Assembly (NCBI GenBank): GCA_023248595.1
Contig: JAHFEG010000009.1
Span: 1 to 64,000, forward strand
Length of the DNA stretch: 64,000 nt
DNA from: Myxococcales bacterium
GTDB taxonomy: Bacteria > Myxococcota > UBA727 > JABDBI01
Direction of reading: 5' to 3'
The notes beneath the pieces are model-generated. The model saw nothing but the letters and a program-made list of their open reading frames with translations. It made no database searches and was not told where the DNA came from. Within the stretch, counting starts at the first letter, position 1, and each line of letters begins with the position of its first letter. Positions 42,407 to 51,112 of this stretch are shown one piece after another. A program made the position numbers and the translations under genes.

Positions 42407-43231
42407 ATGGAAAACAAAGTTTGTATCCCCCTCGATATTATTCGCAACTTTAATTTGTCGCCACGGGCTCGTATTGTTTGGGCAGAGCTTTCTTTGTTGC
42501 CCAAAGGTGCTGTTGGCGAGTTCGTCGTTAAAATAAAAGAGCTAAGTCAACTTTTGGGAATTTGTGACAGTACCTTGCGTCGTGCTGTGAAAGCGCTCGA
42601 AGAAGCGGGGCTGATCCAGTGTGTTGGGCTTTTTGAAAAACGCCACAAGGAATATGTGTTTAAAAACGCCGAGGAAGTGCTGATGGATTGTCATTCCGGA
42701 CTCGTTCCGGAATCCATCCCAAGCACTGAAAACCTGGATGCCAGCCTGCGCTGGCATGACAAAGAAGAAACGCCAATTCCCAGCGTCGACAGCCTGGATG
42801 CCAGCCTGCGCTGGCATGACAAACAAGAGCAGCCTTCTTCCCATCCAATTACGCCGTTTAGTAATTGGCAACAAACATACAAAGAATTAAAAGCACAAAT
42901 GAAACCCGAGCCCACACCAAAGCCAGAACAAAAAGTGGACCTAAGTGAAACTGATTTGCTGCGCATGAAATATCGATTTGCCAATGGAAAACCCTGCAGT
43001 GATGACAAACCCAAACTTGCTTACGCCCAGCAGTTGTACAACTTTTATCAAAATCAATGGCGTGCTCAATTTCCACTTTTAAACGGTCTCGATAACCGTC
43101 CGCTTTTAGATGCTGGTCTCATCGAATATATTATCATGAACGAACCAGCAAATATTGCCGGTGAAAAAATGATGGACATCGTCGATAAAGAGCTACAACG
43201 CTTTACCGACTTTCCTGTCGACAGGGCTTAA
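42407..43231 (+). CDS. winged-helix DNA-binding protein, copy B
   Basis: About 274 residues and a close paralog of the protein at 22988-23758. The N-terminal 80 residues (MENKVCIPLDIIRNFNLSPR, GICDSTLRRAVKALEEAG) and the C-terminal block (FPLLNGLDNRPLLDAGLIEY, IIMNEPANIAGEKMMDI, FTDFPVDRA) are nearly the same as in copy A. The linker is longer because it holds two in-frame copies of a palindromic repeat (SLDASLRWHDK and NLDASLRWHDK) and a further repeat-like stretch with CHSGLVPESIP. ATG 42407 is chosen (TTGGAG 5 nt upstream and the same residue as copy A). The function is likely DNA binding, target unknown. Confidence 0.7.
   Translation: MENKVCIPLDIIRNFNLSPRARIVWAELSLLPKGAVGEFVVKIKELSQLLGICDSTLRRAVKALEEAGLIQCVGLFEKRHKEYVFKNAEEVLMDCHSGLVPESIPSTENLDASLRWHDKEETPIPSVDSLDASLRWHDKQEQPSSHPITPFSNWQQTYKELKAQMKPEPTPKPEQKVDLSETDLLRMKYRFANGKPCSDDKPKLAYAQQLYNFYQNQWRAQFPLLNGLDNRPLLDAGLIEYIIMNEPANIAGEKMMDIVDKELQRFTDFPVDRA
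42733..42763 (+). repeat. in-frame palindromic repeat, copy 2
   Basis: Core TGCCAGCCTGCGCTGGCA. Identical over 31 nt to 42793-42823 and matching 23390-23419 on the other strand. Confidence 0.85.
42793..42823 (+). repeat. in-frame palindromic repeat, copy 3
   Basis: Identical over 31 nt to 42733-42763, offset 60 bp (20 codons), so the reading frame is kept. Confidence 0.85.
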
Positions 43232-43357
43232 AGAGAAGCATCAAAATAACGAAACCCTCTTCTAAACAGACATATCGGGGAGGGTTTGCTGGTGTTTCTG
43301 ACCATTGTGCGATTATTGCTGATATCTTAAAACGACAAGCTTGCACCGCCGGCACTT

Positions 43358-43693
43358 TTAAATATGCTCTAATTTGTCTATTTTGGCTGCACAGATGAAA
43401 TCGTTATCAGATAAACCCTGTATTGCGTGTGTCGTATAAGTTACACGGCATGAATTATAGGCAACCACTAGGTCTGGATGATGATCTTCACGATGTGACA
43501 AAAAAGCAACCGCGTTTACAAAAGCCATGGTGTGGTAATAATTTCTAAACGTATAATATTTCCCAATTGATTTGCCATCACTGTCAAGATTCCATTTATC
43601 AAGGCTTGCTAGGAGTTTTTTTGCTTCATCTTGGGTGAGAGGCGTTACGCCTCCTTCACAGGGAGCGCAATGTTTTTGATGTAAACTTGTCAT
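43358..43693 (-). CDS. phhB: pterin-4a-carbinolamine dehydratase
   Basis: Recycles the pterin cofactor of aromatic amino-acid hydroxylases, 111 residues. Active-site histidines are in SHREDHHPDLVVAYN (about 67-81), followed by the VTYTTHAIQGLSDNDF block. The N-terminus CAPCEGGVTPLTQDEA is also typical. No phenylalanine hydroxylase gene is in the window. Confidence 0.92.
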   Translation of the reverse strand: MTSLHQKHCAPCEGGVTPLTQDEAKKLLASLDKWNLDSDGKSIGKYYTFRNYYHTMAFVNAVAFLSHREDHHPDLVVAYNSCRVTYTTHAIQGLSDNDFICAAKIDKLEHI

Positions 43694-43843
43694 TAAATTT
43701 CCCGCAGAATCGATTTTTCACATGCTCCGATACCAAAAACAACGAATATTAACAGCGGTAAACCAAGTAATTTTTAAGTATATTGCCCCCCGCTTATTTA
43801 CAGTGTAGCATTACGGTCTGTCTATTTTATCGATTCTTAAGGC

Positions 43844-44740
43844 ATGTTTGTGTTCAATCAGGCACATTATTTTTTAGCAAACCAAGAACGGCTGGTTGAA
43901 GAATCTGCGGAAGCGGTTTTCAAATTGCTGCTGGACTTTTTTTCGACACACTCTAACACGCGTTCATCCTATGAAAAAGCCATTTTTGATACGCTGTTTT
44001 TTCTCTGCAGACCGGGTTGGATAGGGGAAACTTTAACCGAGCCAATTAAAAAAGAGGCCTATGAAAAACTTCTTCATTTAGGGCAACCGATTTATTACTC
44101 TAAAGACGAAAACACGCTTCGAATGTTTTCGAAAAATGCGACTAAAACAATTGCATCACTAGCGCCGCCTAAAAAATCAACAAATAAATCAAAGAGTCGT
44201 TCCAATGCAAACGATATTTCTGCCATTATTAAGGCTGAATTAGATACATCTGAAGATAAGAAAAGCGCTGTCGCTAAGGCTGTATTTCGCATGTATCATG
44301 CTGGGAAAAAGCAAAAACGCCAATTCGTTGCTCCGATTCTAGGCGACGACAATCCGCTTCGAACTGTTTTAGGGTTACCCAAGTCACAAAAAACGACATT
44401 GCCATACGATGATGTGCGCATGCATATTTTAAAATGCACCAAGGGTAATGCTAAAAAAAATGAAGTACCTCTCATGACTCTTTTGCAAAAAGCTGCGCCT
44501 TTTTCGGCTCGTATTTTACAAAGCGTACTGGGAGTAGAAATTTACAAACGGTTTAAGCCGGTTGGCTATTTTGATCAGCAGTGTCAAATCGTTCTCATCG
44601 AAGTGACTTCATCTTCTGATGCCTATGAGCTAACCTTTCGCAAGGCAGAACTTCTTAAGCTACTCAAAACCGTTTCTGGTTTTGAAAAAATTACAGACAT
44701 ACGCTCTGTTGTAGGTGTTAAGAGTCCAAATCGGGAGTAA
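43844..44740 (+). CDS. hypothetical protein with possible DUF721/DciA-like C-terminal domain
   Basis: A 298-residue soluble protein in two parts. The first half is helical with a basic linker (PPKKSTNKSKSRSN). The C-terminal 90 residues (LMTLLQKAAPFSARILQSVL, QIVLIEVTSSSDAYELTFRK, AELLKLLKTVSG, ITDIRSVVG) have the layout of DUF721, the domain of DciA helicase loaders: a helix, a V-V-V strand, then helices and a final I-x-I-x strand. Typical residues of that family are only partly present, so this is tentative. It overlaps the end of the convergent putA gene by 23 nt. Confidence 0.55.
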   Translation: MFVFNQAHYFLANQERLVEESAEAVFKLLLDFFSTHSNTRSSYEKAIFDTLFFLCRPGWIGETLTEPIKKEAYEKLLHLGQPIYYSKDENTLRMFSKNATKTIASLAPPKKSTNKSKSRSNANDISAIIKAELDTSEDKKSAVAKAVFRMYHAGKKQKRQFVAPILGDDNPLRTVLGLPKSQKTTLPYDDVRMHILKCTKGNAKKNEVPLMTLLQKAAPFSARILQSVLGVEIYKRFKPVGYFDQQCQIVLIEVTSSSDAYELTFRKAELLKLLKTVSGFEKITDIRSVVGVKSPNRE

Positions 44741-47660
44741 AGCCTCGACGCATGGTATTTTCCGTAACACAGTACGGGTCTACAAAATTGAGCAGATAGT
44801 TTGGACCACCTGCTTTTGTTCCAATGCCACTCATTTTAAATCCGCCGAACGGTTGTCTGTGAACCAAGGCACCTGTGCAAGAACGATTCAAATATAAATT
44901 ACCTACCTGAAATTGCGTTCGCGCTTTTTCAATATTGAATGGGCTTCTTGAGTAAACTGCGCCCGTCAAAGCAAACTGCGTTGAATTCGCGATTTGCAAC
45001 GCTTCATCAAAATTAGCAACAGGCATAATGGCTATAATTGGGCCAAAAAATTCGTTTTGCATCAAGGGATCATTTGCTCGGCTAACTTCAAAGATGGCAG
45101 GAGAAATAAAATAGCCGCCGAAAGGAACATCTTTGGTAAATAAAAGTTTTGCTGATTGGGAGCCGCTGGCAATTTCTTTTTTTAATCGATTGTATGCATC
45201 GATATCAATTACCGGACCCATGGAGCAAGAAGGCTCAGTTGCAGCTGCGATATGCAAACTGCGACAGGCTTCAGTTAAGCGATTTACAAAAACATCGTAG
45301 ACCGCTTGCACGACAATAACTCGAGAACAAGCTGAACATTTTTGCCCGGAAAAACCAAAAGCTCCTTGCATCACTCCGACGACAGCTTCATCCAGATCGG
45401 CATCATCATCTACAATGACCGCATTTTTCCCACCCATTTCACAGACCACACGTTTTACTTGCGGTTGATTGCTTTCTGTCTTGGCGGCACGTTCTATAAT
45501 TTGCAAACCCACCTGTTTGCTTCCCGTAAATACAATTTGAGAAACCAGGGGATGGCCAACTAAGTAAGGACCTATTTTCTCGCCATCGCCGGGAAGAAAA
45601 TGCACGACATCTTTTGGAAATCCGACTTTTAACATTTTCTCGAACAGAAAGTGTGCCGTTACGGATGACTGCTCTGATGGTTTCATCAAGACCGTATTGC
45701 CAGAAACCAACGAGGCAACTGTCATGCCGCACAGAATAGCCAACGGAAAATTCCAGGGAGCAATAACAGCTGCCGGTCCTCGCCCTTGGTATTTTAATTC
45801 ATTGTGTTCGCCCCAGACATTTCCTTGAACGCGTGGTGCCAATTCAATGCGTGCTCGCCACGCATAGTATCGGCAAAAATCAATTGCTTCAGCCACGTCT
45901 GCGTCTGCCTCAATCCACGGTTTTCCCACTTCCAATGTTTGCAATGCTGCTAATTCAAAGCGATCAGCTTCTAATTCATCGGCCAATTTCTCGAGCAAAA
46001 TGGCGCGCTCTTCGATTGGTCTGTCCCGCCATGAGGGGAAAGCCGCATATGCAGCTTGAATTGCTCTCTCGCAAAGCGATTCATTGGCAAAAGCAATTTC
46101 TCCGGTGATTAACCGTGTATCGCTTGGACAAATTTGTTGCTTTTTTTCTGATCCTGCCTCGAATTTTCCCGACACAATAACTGGTACTTGATATGGGAAT
46201 TGAGATCGGCACTTGGCAATACTGCTTGAGAAACGATGCCGATTTACTTCTTGAGTAAAATCAAGAAATGCACAATTGGAAAACTCCTCAGAGATGGAGC
46301 TATTTTTTTCGCGCTTAGTGGCTATGGGCTTTTGTAATAACTCTTGCGTATTCATTTCGCTATGATGGCTCATTCGTAAGAAACCAGAATTTGATGTATT
46401 CTCGAGCAGGCGTCTCACTAAATAAGCCATGCCTGGCAACAATTCACCAATCGGCGCATAAACCCGGACACGATTTCCCATCGCTCGCAACACTTTGCGC
46501 TCTGGCTCAGCCATACCGTAAAGCATTTGCATTTCGTACGCTGAATTAGGAATGCCTCTTTCCTGCGCACAAACCATGGCATGCACTAGCGAGCGTAGGT
46601 TGTGACTTCCGAACGCGGGGCTTAAGAAATCAATGTTGTCTAATATATAACCTGACAACATTTCATAATTGGCATCTGTCGCACTTTTTTCCATAAATAC
46701 CGGACAGGGTAGACCACGTTGTCTTGCTGTCACGACTTCAAAATCCCAATAGGCACCTTTTACCAATCGAATCGTCAAAGGGGCGCCGCGCTTTTTGGCC
46801 AGTGCTAACAAGCGATCGACATCTCTTTGGGCATTTTTTAAATATGCTTGCACCACAATGCCGACATGGGGCCAATTTCTAATTGCTGGGTCCAGTAAAA
46901 TCTCTTCAAATAAATCATAAGTAATCTCGTGCACATCCCATTGTTCGAGATCCATATTGATAAAAACGTTGTGTTCTTTGGCTGCCAAAAATAAAGGCAA
47001 CACCCGTTTCTTTAGACGATCAACCGCACCTCTTGGATCAACTGCTTTTAGTTGCGTATCCATCGCTGTAATTTTAATCGATACGTTAACACGAGGGATA
47101 GGGCCTAAGTGATTGCGATCAATTATGTTGTCTTCTGGCCATTTCTTTGCTTCACTTGCCAAATTCACAATTAAATCGAGATATTTTTTTTGATAGGCTT
47201 CAGCTTCTTTGTCGCTCAATGTTAATTCGCCAAGTAAGTCCACAGTGAATGCAATCCCTTGCTTGTGGAGAATTTTTAGCGTTTCATGAGCACTTTGTGC
47301 ATCGTTACCCACGATAAAACGTTGGGCCATGTCTGTTACATTTTTACGAATCGCTTTTGCCGCAAGACCTGAGGTGATCCCGCTGGCTGCAGCTTTCAGA
47401 GCTGTTTCAATTAGGGTTGGTAGTTCTCGTCCTTCTTTTAACAAATACTCTCGGACATGTCTGGAAACTTGTTCTGAGGTTTCGAGCTGAGGAAGTACGT
47501 CGACAAAACGAAACATATCAACTTTAAAACTTGGGTCTTTCATGACCCAATCCATGATTCGGCCCTGCCAATAGTCTTTGTTGAATATGCCTGGTTTTTC
47601 GCCACGCATTTGAGTAAAAACCTTCTCGCCAAGCAATTCAATTTGTTTTTGCTGTTCCAT
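44718..47660 (-). CDS. putA: bifunctional proline dehydrogenase / 1-pyrroline-5-carboxylate dehydrogenase
   Basis: Oxidises proline to glutamate in two steps. About 980 residues from ATG 47660. PRODH part (FAD barrel, about 60-460): VNVSIKITAMDTQLKAVDPR, INMDLEQWDVHEITYDLFEE, VGIVVQAYLKNAQRD and IRLVKGAYWDFE. P5CDH part (NAD aldehyde dehydrogenase): AAVIAPWNFPLAILCGMTVA, IVFTGSKQVG, CEMGGKNAVIVDDDADLDEA and the catalytic cysteine in FSGQKCSACSRV. No N-terminal DNA-binding domain, so it is not the self-repressing PutA type. Earlier in-frame starts (47744, 47786) would overlap the small upstream gene and lack a good ribosome-binding site. Confidence 0.94.
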   Translation of the reverse strand: MEQQKQIELLGEKVFTQMRGEKPGIFNKDYWQGRIMDWVMKDPSFKVDMFRFVDVLPQLETSEQVSRHVREYLLKEGRELPTLIETALKAAASGITSGLAAKAIRKNVTDMAQRFIVGNDAQSAHETLKILHKQGIAFTVDLLGELTLSDKEAEAYQKKYLDLIVNLASEAKKWPEDNIIDRNHLGPIPRVNVSIKITAMDTQLKAVDPRGAVDRLKKRVLPLFLAAKEHNVFINMDLEQWDVHEITYDLFEEILLDPAIRNWPHVGIVVQAYLKNAQRDVDRLLALAKKRGAPLTIRLVKGAYWDFEVVTARQRGLPCPVFMEKSATDANYEMLSGYILDNIDFLSPAFGSHNLRSLVHAMVCAQERGIPNSAYEMQMLYGMAEPERKVLRAMGNRVRVYAPIGELLPGMAYLVRRLLENTSNSGFLRMSHHSEMNTQELLQKPIATKREKNSSISEEFSNCAFLDFTQEVNRHRFSSSIAKCRSQFPYQVPVIVSGKFEAGSEKKQQICPSDTRLITGEIAFANESLCERAIQAAYAAFPSWRDRPIEERAILLEKLADELEADRFELAALQTLEVGKPWIEADADVAEAIDFCRYYAWRARIELAPRVQGNVWGEHNELKYQGRGPAAVIAPWNFPLAILCGMTVASLVSGNTVLMKPSEQSSVTAHFLFEKMLKVGFPKDVVHFLPGDGEKIGPYLVGHPLVSQIVFTGSKQVGLQIIERAAKTESNQPQVKRVVCEMGGKNAVIVDDDADLDEAVVGVMQGAFGFSGQKCSACSRVIVVQAVYDVFVNRLTEACRSLHIAAATEPSCSMGPVIDIDAYNRLKKEIASGSQSAKLLFTKDVPFGGYFISPAIFEVSRANDPLMQNEFFGPIIAIMPVANFDEALQIANSTQFALTGAVYSRSPFNIEKARTQFQVGNLYLNRSCTGALVHRQPFGGFKMSGIGTKAGGPNYLLNFVDPYCVTENTMRRGFTPDLDS

Positions 47661-47698
47661 GCTCAATTTAGCTCTCAGGTAATTTAATTGGTGTTTTT

Positions 47699-47890
47699 TT
47701 AAAATCGCATGCTGTTTTTGACTCGGTATTGGAACCAATTCCATCCCCAGTAAGCACCTAGGCCCATCAATGGAACACCAAGCCATGGCGTTATAAGAAC
47801 AGACAAAACAAGTCCTGTCGCTTCCGCACCAAGAAATAAATAGCGCTTTTTTTTCTCTTCTTGTTGTCTTCTTGTCATCATTGTACTCAT
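47699..47890 (-). CDS. small two-helix membrane protein
   Basis: A 63-residue protein with a strongly basic start (MSTMMTRRQQEEKKKRY) and two short hydrophobic segments (FLGAEATGLVLSVLITPWL and VPLMGLGAYWGWNWFQY). GAGGAG ends 4 nt before ATG 47890, which strongly supports translation. It stands 38 nt upstream of putA in the same direction and may be cotranscribed. No family known to me. Confidence 0.6.
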   Translation of the reverse strand: MSTMMTRRQQEEKKKRYLFLGAEATGLVLSVLITPWLGVPLMGLGAYWGWNWFQYRVKNSMRF

Positions 47891-47991
47891 GTCACTCCTC
47901 GCGGTTGTTTTGCATGATACTAGGAGTGATTAATAGAGCAATCAAGAAATTTTCTACAAAAATGCGATCATACTCATACGACAGTAAAGAC

Positions 47992-48663
47992 ATGATAGAA
48001 AAAAGTGCACATTCCCTTTTATCAATTGAAAAATGGTTAGATGCCCTGTTGCCATCCAGGTGCGCTGCTTGCGATACAGTTTCCAACTTGCAGTTAATTT
48101 GTTCGCTTTGTGAGAGCACAATTTCTCTGGCCAATTCAGGCCAGAGCATAGAAATAAATTCTGTATTTTCTTATAGCGGCGCTATTAAAAAAATGATTAT
48201 AGAAGCAAAATTCTGTCGTAATGAAAAAAAAGCGCATGCGCTTATTTCTTACTGGTCCAAACAAAGCTCTCAAGAAAACTTATTGGAAAGGCTGGAAAAT
48301 AAAATTTTTAATGCTGTTTGCTTTGTCCCCATCCATTGGCGTAGGCGTTTATGGCGTGGATTTGATTTATCTGCACTCTTTGCCAATGCCGTTTCTCATA
48401 AGTTAAACCTGCCTTTAGTTGACTTGCTAATTTCAAATCGGCTCGATAAGCCGTTGACATTGGCACACAGCAAAACCGAACGAGAGCACATGACAAAAGA
48501 CCGATATGTCATGAGAAAATCTCTTGCTTCCCCCTTAAGTATTTTACTTGTTGACGATGTCACTACAACAGGAGCAACCCTGCGTGCAGCTTCTCAAGTT
48601 TTGCAAAAAAATGAGCATAAGGTCTGTGCATTGACTTTAGCGAAGACACCAGCGAGACCATAG
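47992..48663 (+). CDS. ComF-family phosphoribosyltransferase-like protein
   Basis: About 223 residues. N-terminal zinc-finger cysteines (LPSRCAACDTV and ICSLCEST) are followed by a phosphoribosyltransferase fold ending in the PRPP-binding motif ILLVDDVTTTGATLRAASQV. In naturally competent bacteria ComF proteins help DNA uptake; elsewhere the role is unknown. VFCFVPIHWRRRLWRGFDLS is the typical VPL-xxR-xRGFNQ region. Start uncertain: ATG 47962 is also possible, and 47992 is a conservative choice. The DUF4399 lipoprotein gene follows after 18 nt. Confidence 0.85.
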   Translation: MIEKSAHSLLSIEKWLDALLPSRCAACDTVSNLQLICSLCESTISLANSGQSIEINSVFSYSGAIKKMIIEAKFCRNEKKAHALISYWSKQSSQENLLERLENKIFNAVCFVPIHWRRRLWRGFDLSALFANAVSHKLNLPLVDLLISNRLDKPLTLAHSKTEREHMTKDRYVMRKSLASPLSILLVDDVTTTGATLRAASQVLQKNEHKVCALTLAKTPARP

Positions 48664-48681
48664 TGAACTAAAAGGGAGATT

Positions 48682-49134
48682 ATGATGACTCTTTGTAAAA
48701 ATTCAAAATTATTGCTGACGCTTTCTTTGCTTGTTTTTTCTCTTTCATTTGCGGCTTGTTTTAATTGCTGCACTCCACAAAAACGTGTTTTTTTTGAAAA
48801 CTTAAAAGACAATCAAGTTGTGCCTGAGCATTTCCAGGTTCGGTTTGGTTCTGAAAATTTGCAGATAAAGCCTGCGGGTACCGATATAGAAAATAAATCT
48901 GCTGGTCACTTCCATATTTTGATTGATGACCCAGCGTCGTTTACGCCTGAAGGCGAAATTATCCCTGCCGATGCAAACCACATTCATTATGGCCAAGGCG
49001 ATACAGAAACATTTTTGACCCTGTCACCAGGAAAACACGCGCTGACACTGCAATTTGGAGATGGAATACACCGATCTTATGGAAAAGCGCTTTCTTCAAT
49101 AATCACCGTCGATGTGCAAGCAACCACACCATAG
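48682..49134 (+). CDS. DUF4399 lipoprotein
   Basis: A 150-residue lipoprotein with signal and lipobox SFAAC (Cys26). The body matches DUF4399: VFFENLKDNQVVPEHFQVRF, AGHFHILID, ADANHIHYGQGDTETFLTLS, PGKHALTLQFGDGIHRSYG. The conserved histidines (HFH, HIH) could bind a metal. Function of the family is unknown. GGGAG precedes the start by 4 nt. Confidence 0.85.
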   Translation: MMTLCKNSKLLLTLSLLVFSLSFAACFNCCTPQKRVFFENLKDNQVVPEHFQVRFGSENLQIKPAGTDIENKSAGHFHILIDDPASFTPEGEIIPADANHIHYGQGDTETFLTLSPGKHALTLQFGDGIHRSYGKALSSIITVDVQATTP

Positions 49135-49201
49135 GTCAATCTACCTATTGGTTATTTAGGTATCGTTTTTTAGTCTCCGCTACTTGGTTGGGACTAAAAA
49201 A

Positions 49202-51112
49202 ATGGTTGTATTTCGTTTGTTGTTCGTCGTCATTTTTGTGTTTTTTATTTTATCTTGTTCTGAATCAGAAATCTTGATTCGCTATCAAGATCAAGAAACA
49301 AGCTCTCAAAAAAACAATGATGATAGGTGCTTAGATAACTCGGGCTGTCATGAAAATGAAGTTTGCGTGGAGGGAAGATGTGTTGATGCCTCTCTAACAC
49401 CTTGCCAGATCAATCAAACTCCTTTGCTGCATGTTTCTGCTGGGTCACTTAATTTTGGTTCTGCCCGCTTGGGACAGACGGCTGAAAAAGAAATCACCAT
49501 CAGCAATGTGGGCAACTGCACCCTGGTTGTTTCCAGATATTTTATTGAACCAAATAGCAAAGATGGGTTTTCGTGTCCAAGATGTGAGCAAAAACCCGTT
49601 GCTATCTTGATTGCACCGACGCAATCTATACAGTTAAAACTTCGTTTTTCTCCTCAAAAACCAGGCCAACAGGCAGCATTCTTAACGTTGCTTAGCAATG
49701 ATTTTTCCATCAATCCTTCCGGTAAAATGCAAATTGTGCTCACAAATGAATTTTCTGGAAAACCGCAAATTGTTTTGCAGCCCTCTGACTTAAGTTGGGG
49801 TTATGTTCCATACAATTACAGTAATTCTGCTGTCGCAACAAAAAAAATTCGCATTGCTAATTTTGGCACTAATTTGGGAGCTGTTTTCATCGAGAGTATT
49901 GCGATTGATGGCGACAATGCTTTTTCTATTTCGCCGCAATTTGTAGAAAAATTCATTCCGATCTGGTTAGAGCCAACCGCAGAGGAACACGCCAACTCTT
50001 TTATTGATGTTCCGATTGCTTTTCTCCCGCGCGGCTTTGATAAACATCATGCGCGTCTTGTTGTTACTGCTCATAATTGGGGTGAAACAACCCCCTTCAA
50101 AATGACTGCATTATTGTCTGCTTCTTCGAAGGGACAACCGAAAATTAAAATAAGCCAGGAAGAGCTCCTTTTTAGATCCGAGAGCAACGAGCCTTTATTG
50201 GTTGGTTCTGTCACGTCAAAAGAAATGCAAATTACCAACGTGGGTGAATCGGAATTAATGATCAGCAATATTGCTACCTCAATTCAAAATGGTTTTTCTT
50301 TTTTTCCAAGTTTTTTACCAGCGATTTTTCCTGGCGAATCGGTAACGGTTAACGTTTTTTTTGCGCCAAGCTTTGTTCAGGCTCCAGCCAATGCGGAGCA
50401 AACTTTTTCGATTCAAAAAAGCAGACTTTTCTTTATTAGCAATGATCCACAAAAAGCTTCGACTTCAGTCGGATTATTTGGATGGACCAAAAATTCAACA
50501 GAAGAAACCTTAACGATTGAAATGAACTTTGATAATGCAGCCTCCGGGTGGAGTGGCGATGATTTTCGCAATGTCGACCTAGAGCTTATCAGTCCGACAG
50601 GATTTTCTTGCACCAAATCTGATCCACATTATTCTAGTTTGGGAAAGCTAGACGGAATCCGTGACTATTGCAGCGAATGGAACAATTTTCTCAAAGAAGG
50701 CCGTACCCACTGGATAGCTTTGGGACCTTTCGAAAAACCGGAGCGCATCAGTCTTTATGGCCTCGATCCACTTCTGCTTTCTGAGCAAATTTTTACTGCT
50801 CGGGTTCGCTACGTAGAAGATTGTTCTTATATGCCGGGGGCCTTACTTGCTAATCTCTTAGGAATTGGAACCAGCATGTTAACCTCTGTCCTAAGCAGCC
50901 AGGCAGGCGCGACTGTCGGCATTTCACCTGCACATATTAGCAATGTGATTTCAAAGTACTGTGTATCTCATTCGCCCACTCAGGCGACCATTCGTTTTTC
51001 CGTAAATGGTCTAGAGATCGCTTCACCGCAAGTACTTTTGTATCAAAAAGGCGACTTCATCGATGTACTTAAGATTCACCGTCGCAACAATCATTTTGAG
51101 GTCATTCAATGA
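49202..51112 (+). CDS. HYDIN/ASPM-repeat lipoprotein 1
   Basis: About 636 residues, secreted lipoprotein (signal MVVFRLLFVVIFVFFIL, Cys19 in ILSC). Cys-rich EGF-like start (CLDNSGCHENEVCVEGRCVD), then at least three immunoglobulin-like repeats of the ASPM/SPD-2/Hydin type, each with a L-F-G-x-x-x-x-G-x-x--x-x-I-x-N-x-G pattern: LHVSAGSLNFGSARLGQTAE then EKEITISNVGNC, LSWGYVPY, LLVGSVTSKEMQITNVGESE. The start is taken at ATG 49202. The next gene overlaps by 4 nt and has the same architecture. In eukaryotes these repeats are in cilia proteins; in bacteria they act as extracellular stalks or adhesive scaffolds, role here unknown. Confidence 0.8.
   Translation: MVVFRLLFVVIFVFFILSCSESEILIRYQDQETSSQKNNDDRCLDNSGCHENEVCVEGRCVDASLTPCQINQTPLLHVSAGSLNFGSARLGQTAEKEITISNVGNCTLVVSRYFIEPNSKDGFSCPRCEQKPVAILIAPTQSIQLKLRFSPQKPGQQAAFLTLLSNDFSINPSGKMQIVLTNEFSGKPQIVLQPSDLSWGYVPYNYSNSAVATKKIRIANFGTNLGAVFIESIAIDGDNAFSISPQFVEKFIPIWLEPTAEEHANSFIDVPIAFLPRGFDKHHARLVVTAHNWGETTPFKMTALLSASSKGQPKIKISQEELLFRSESNEPLLVGSVTSKEMQITNVGESELMISNIATSIQNGFSFFPSFLPAIFPGESVTVNVFFAPSFVQAPANAEQTFSIQKSRLFFISNDPQKASTSVGLFGWTKNSTEETLTIEMNFDNAASGWSGDDFRNVDLELISPTGFSCTKSDPHYSSLGKLDGIRDYCSEWNNFLKEGRTHWIALGPFEKPERISLYGLDPLLLSEQIFTARVRYVEDCSYMPGALLANLLGIGTSMLTSVLSSQAGATVGISPAHISNVISKYCVSHSPTQATIRFSVNGLEIASPQVLLYQKGDFIDVLKIHRRNNHFEVIQ

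Noticed and set aside
42542-43014. Reverse-strand frames with CHASAGWHP and MPAQAGIQ peptides
   Set aside because: These are translations of the palindromic repeat in the wrong direction inside the winged-helix gene.
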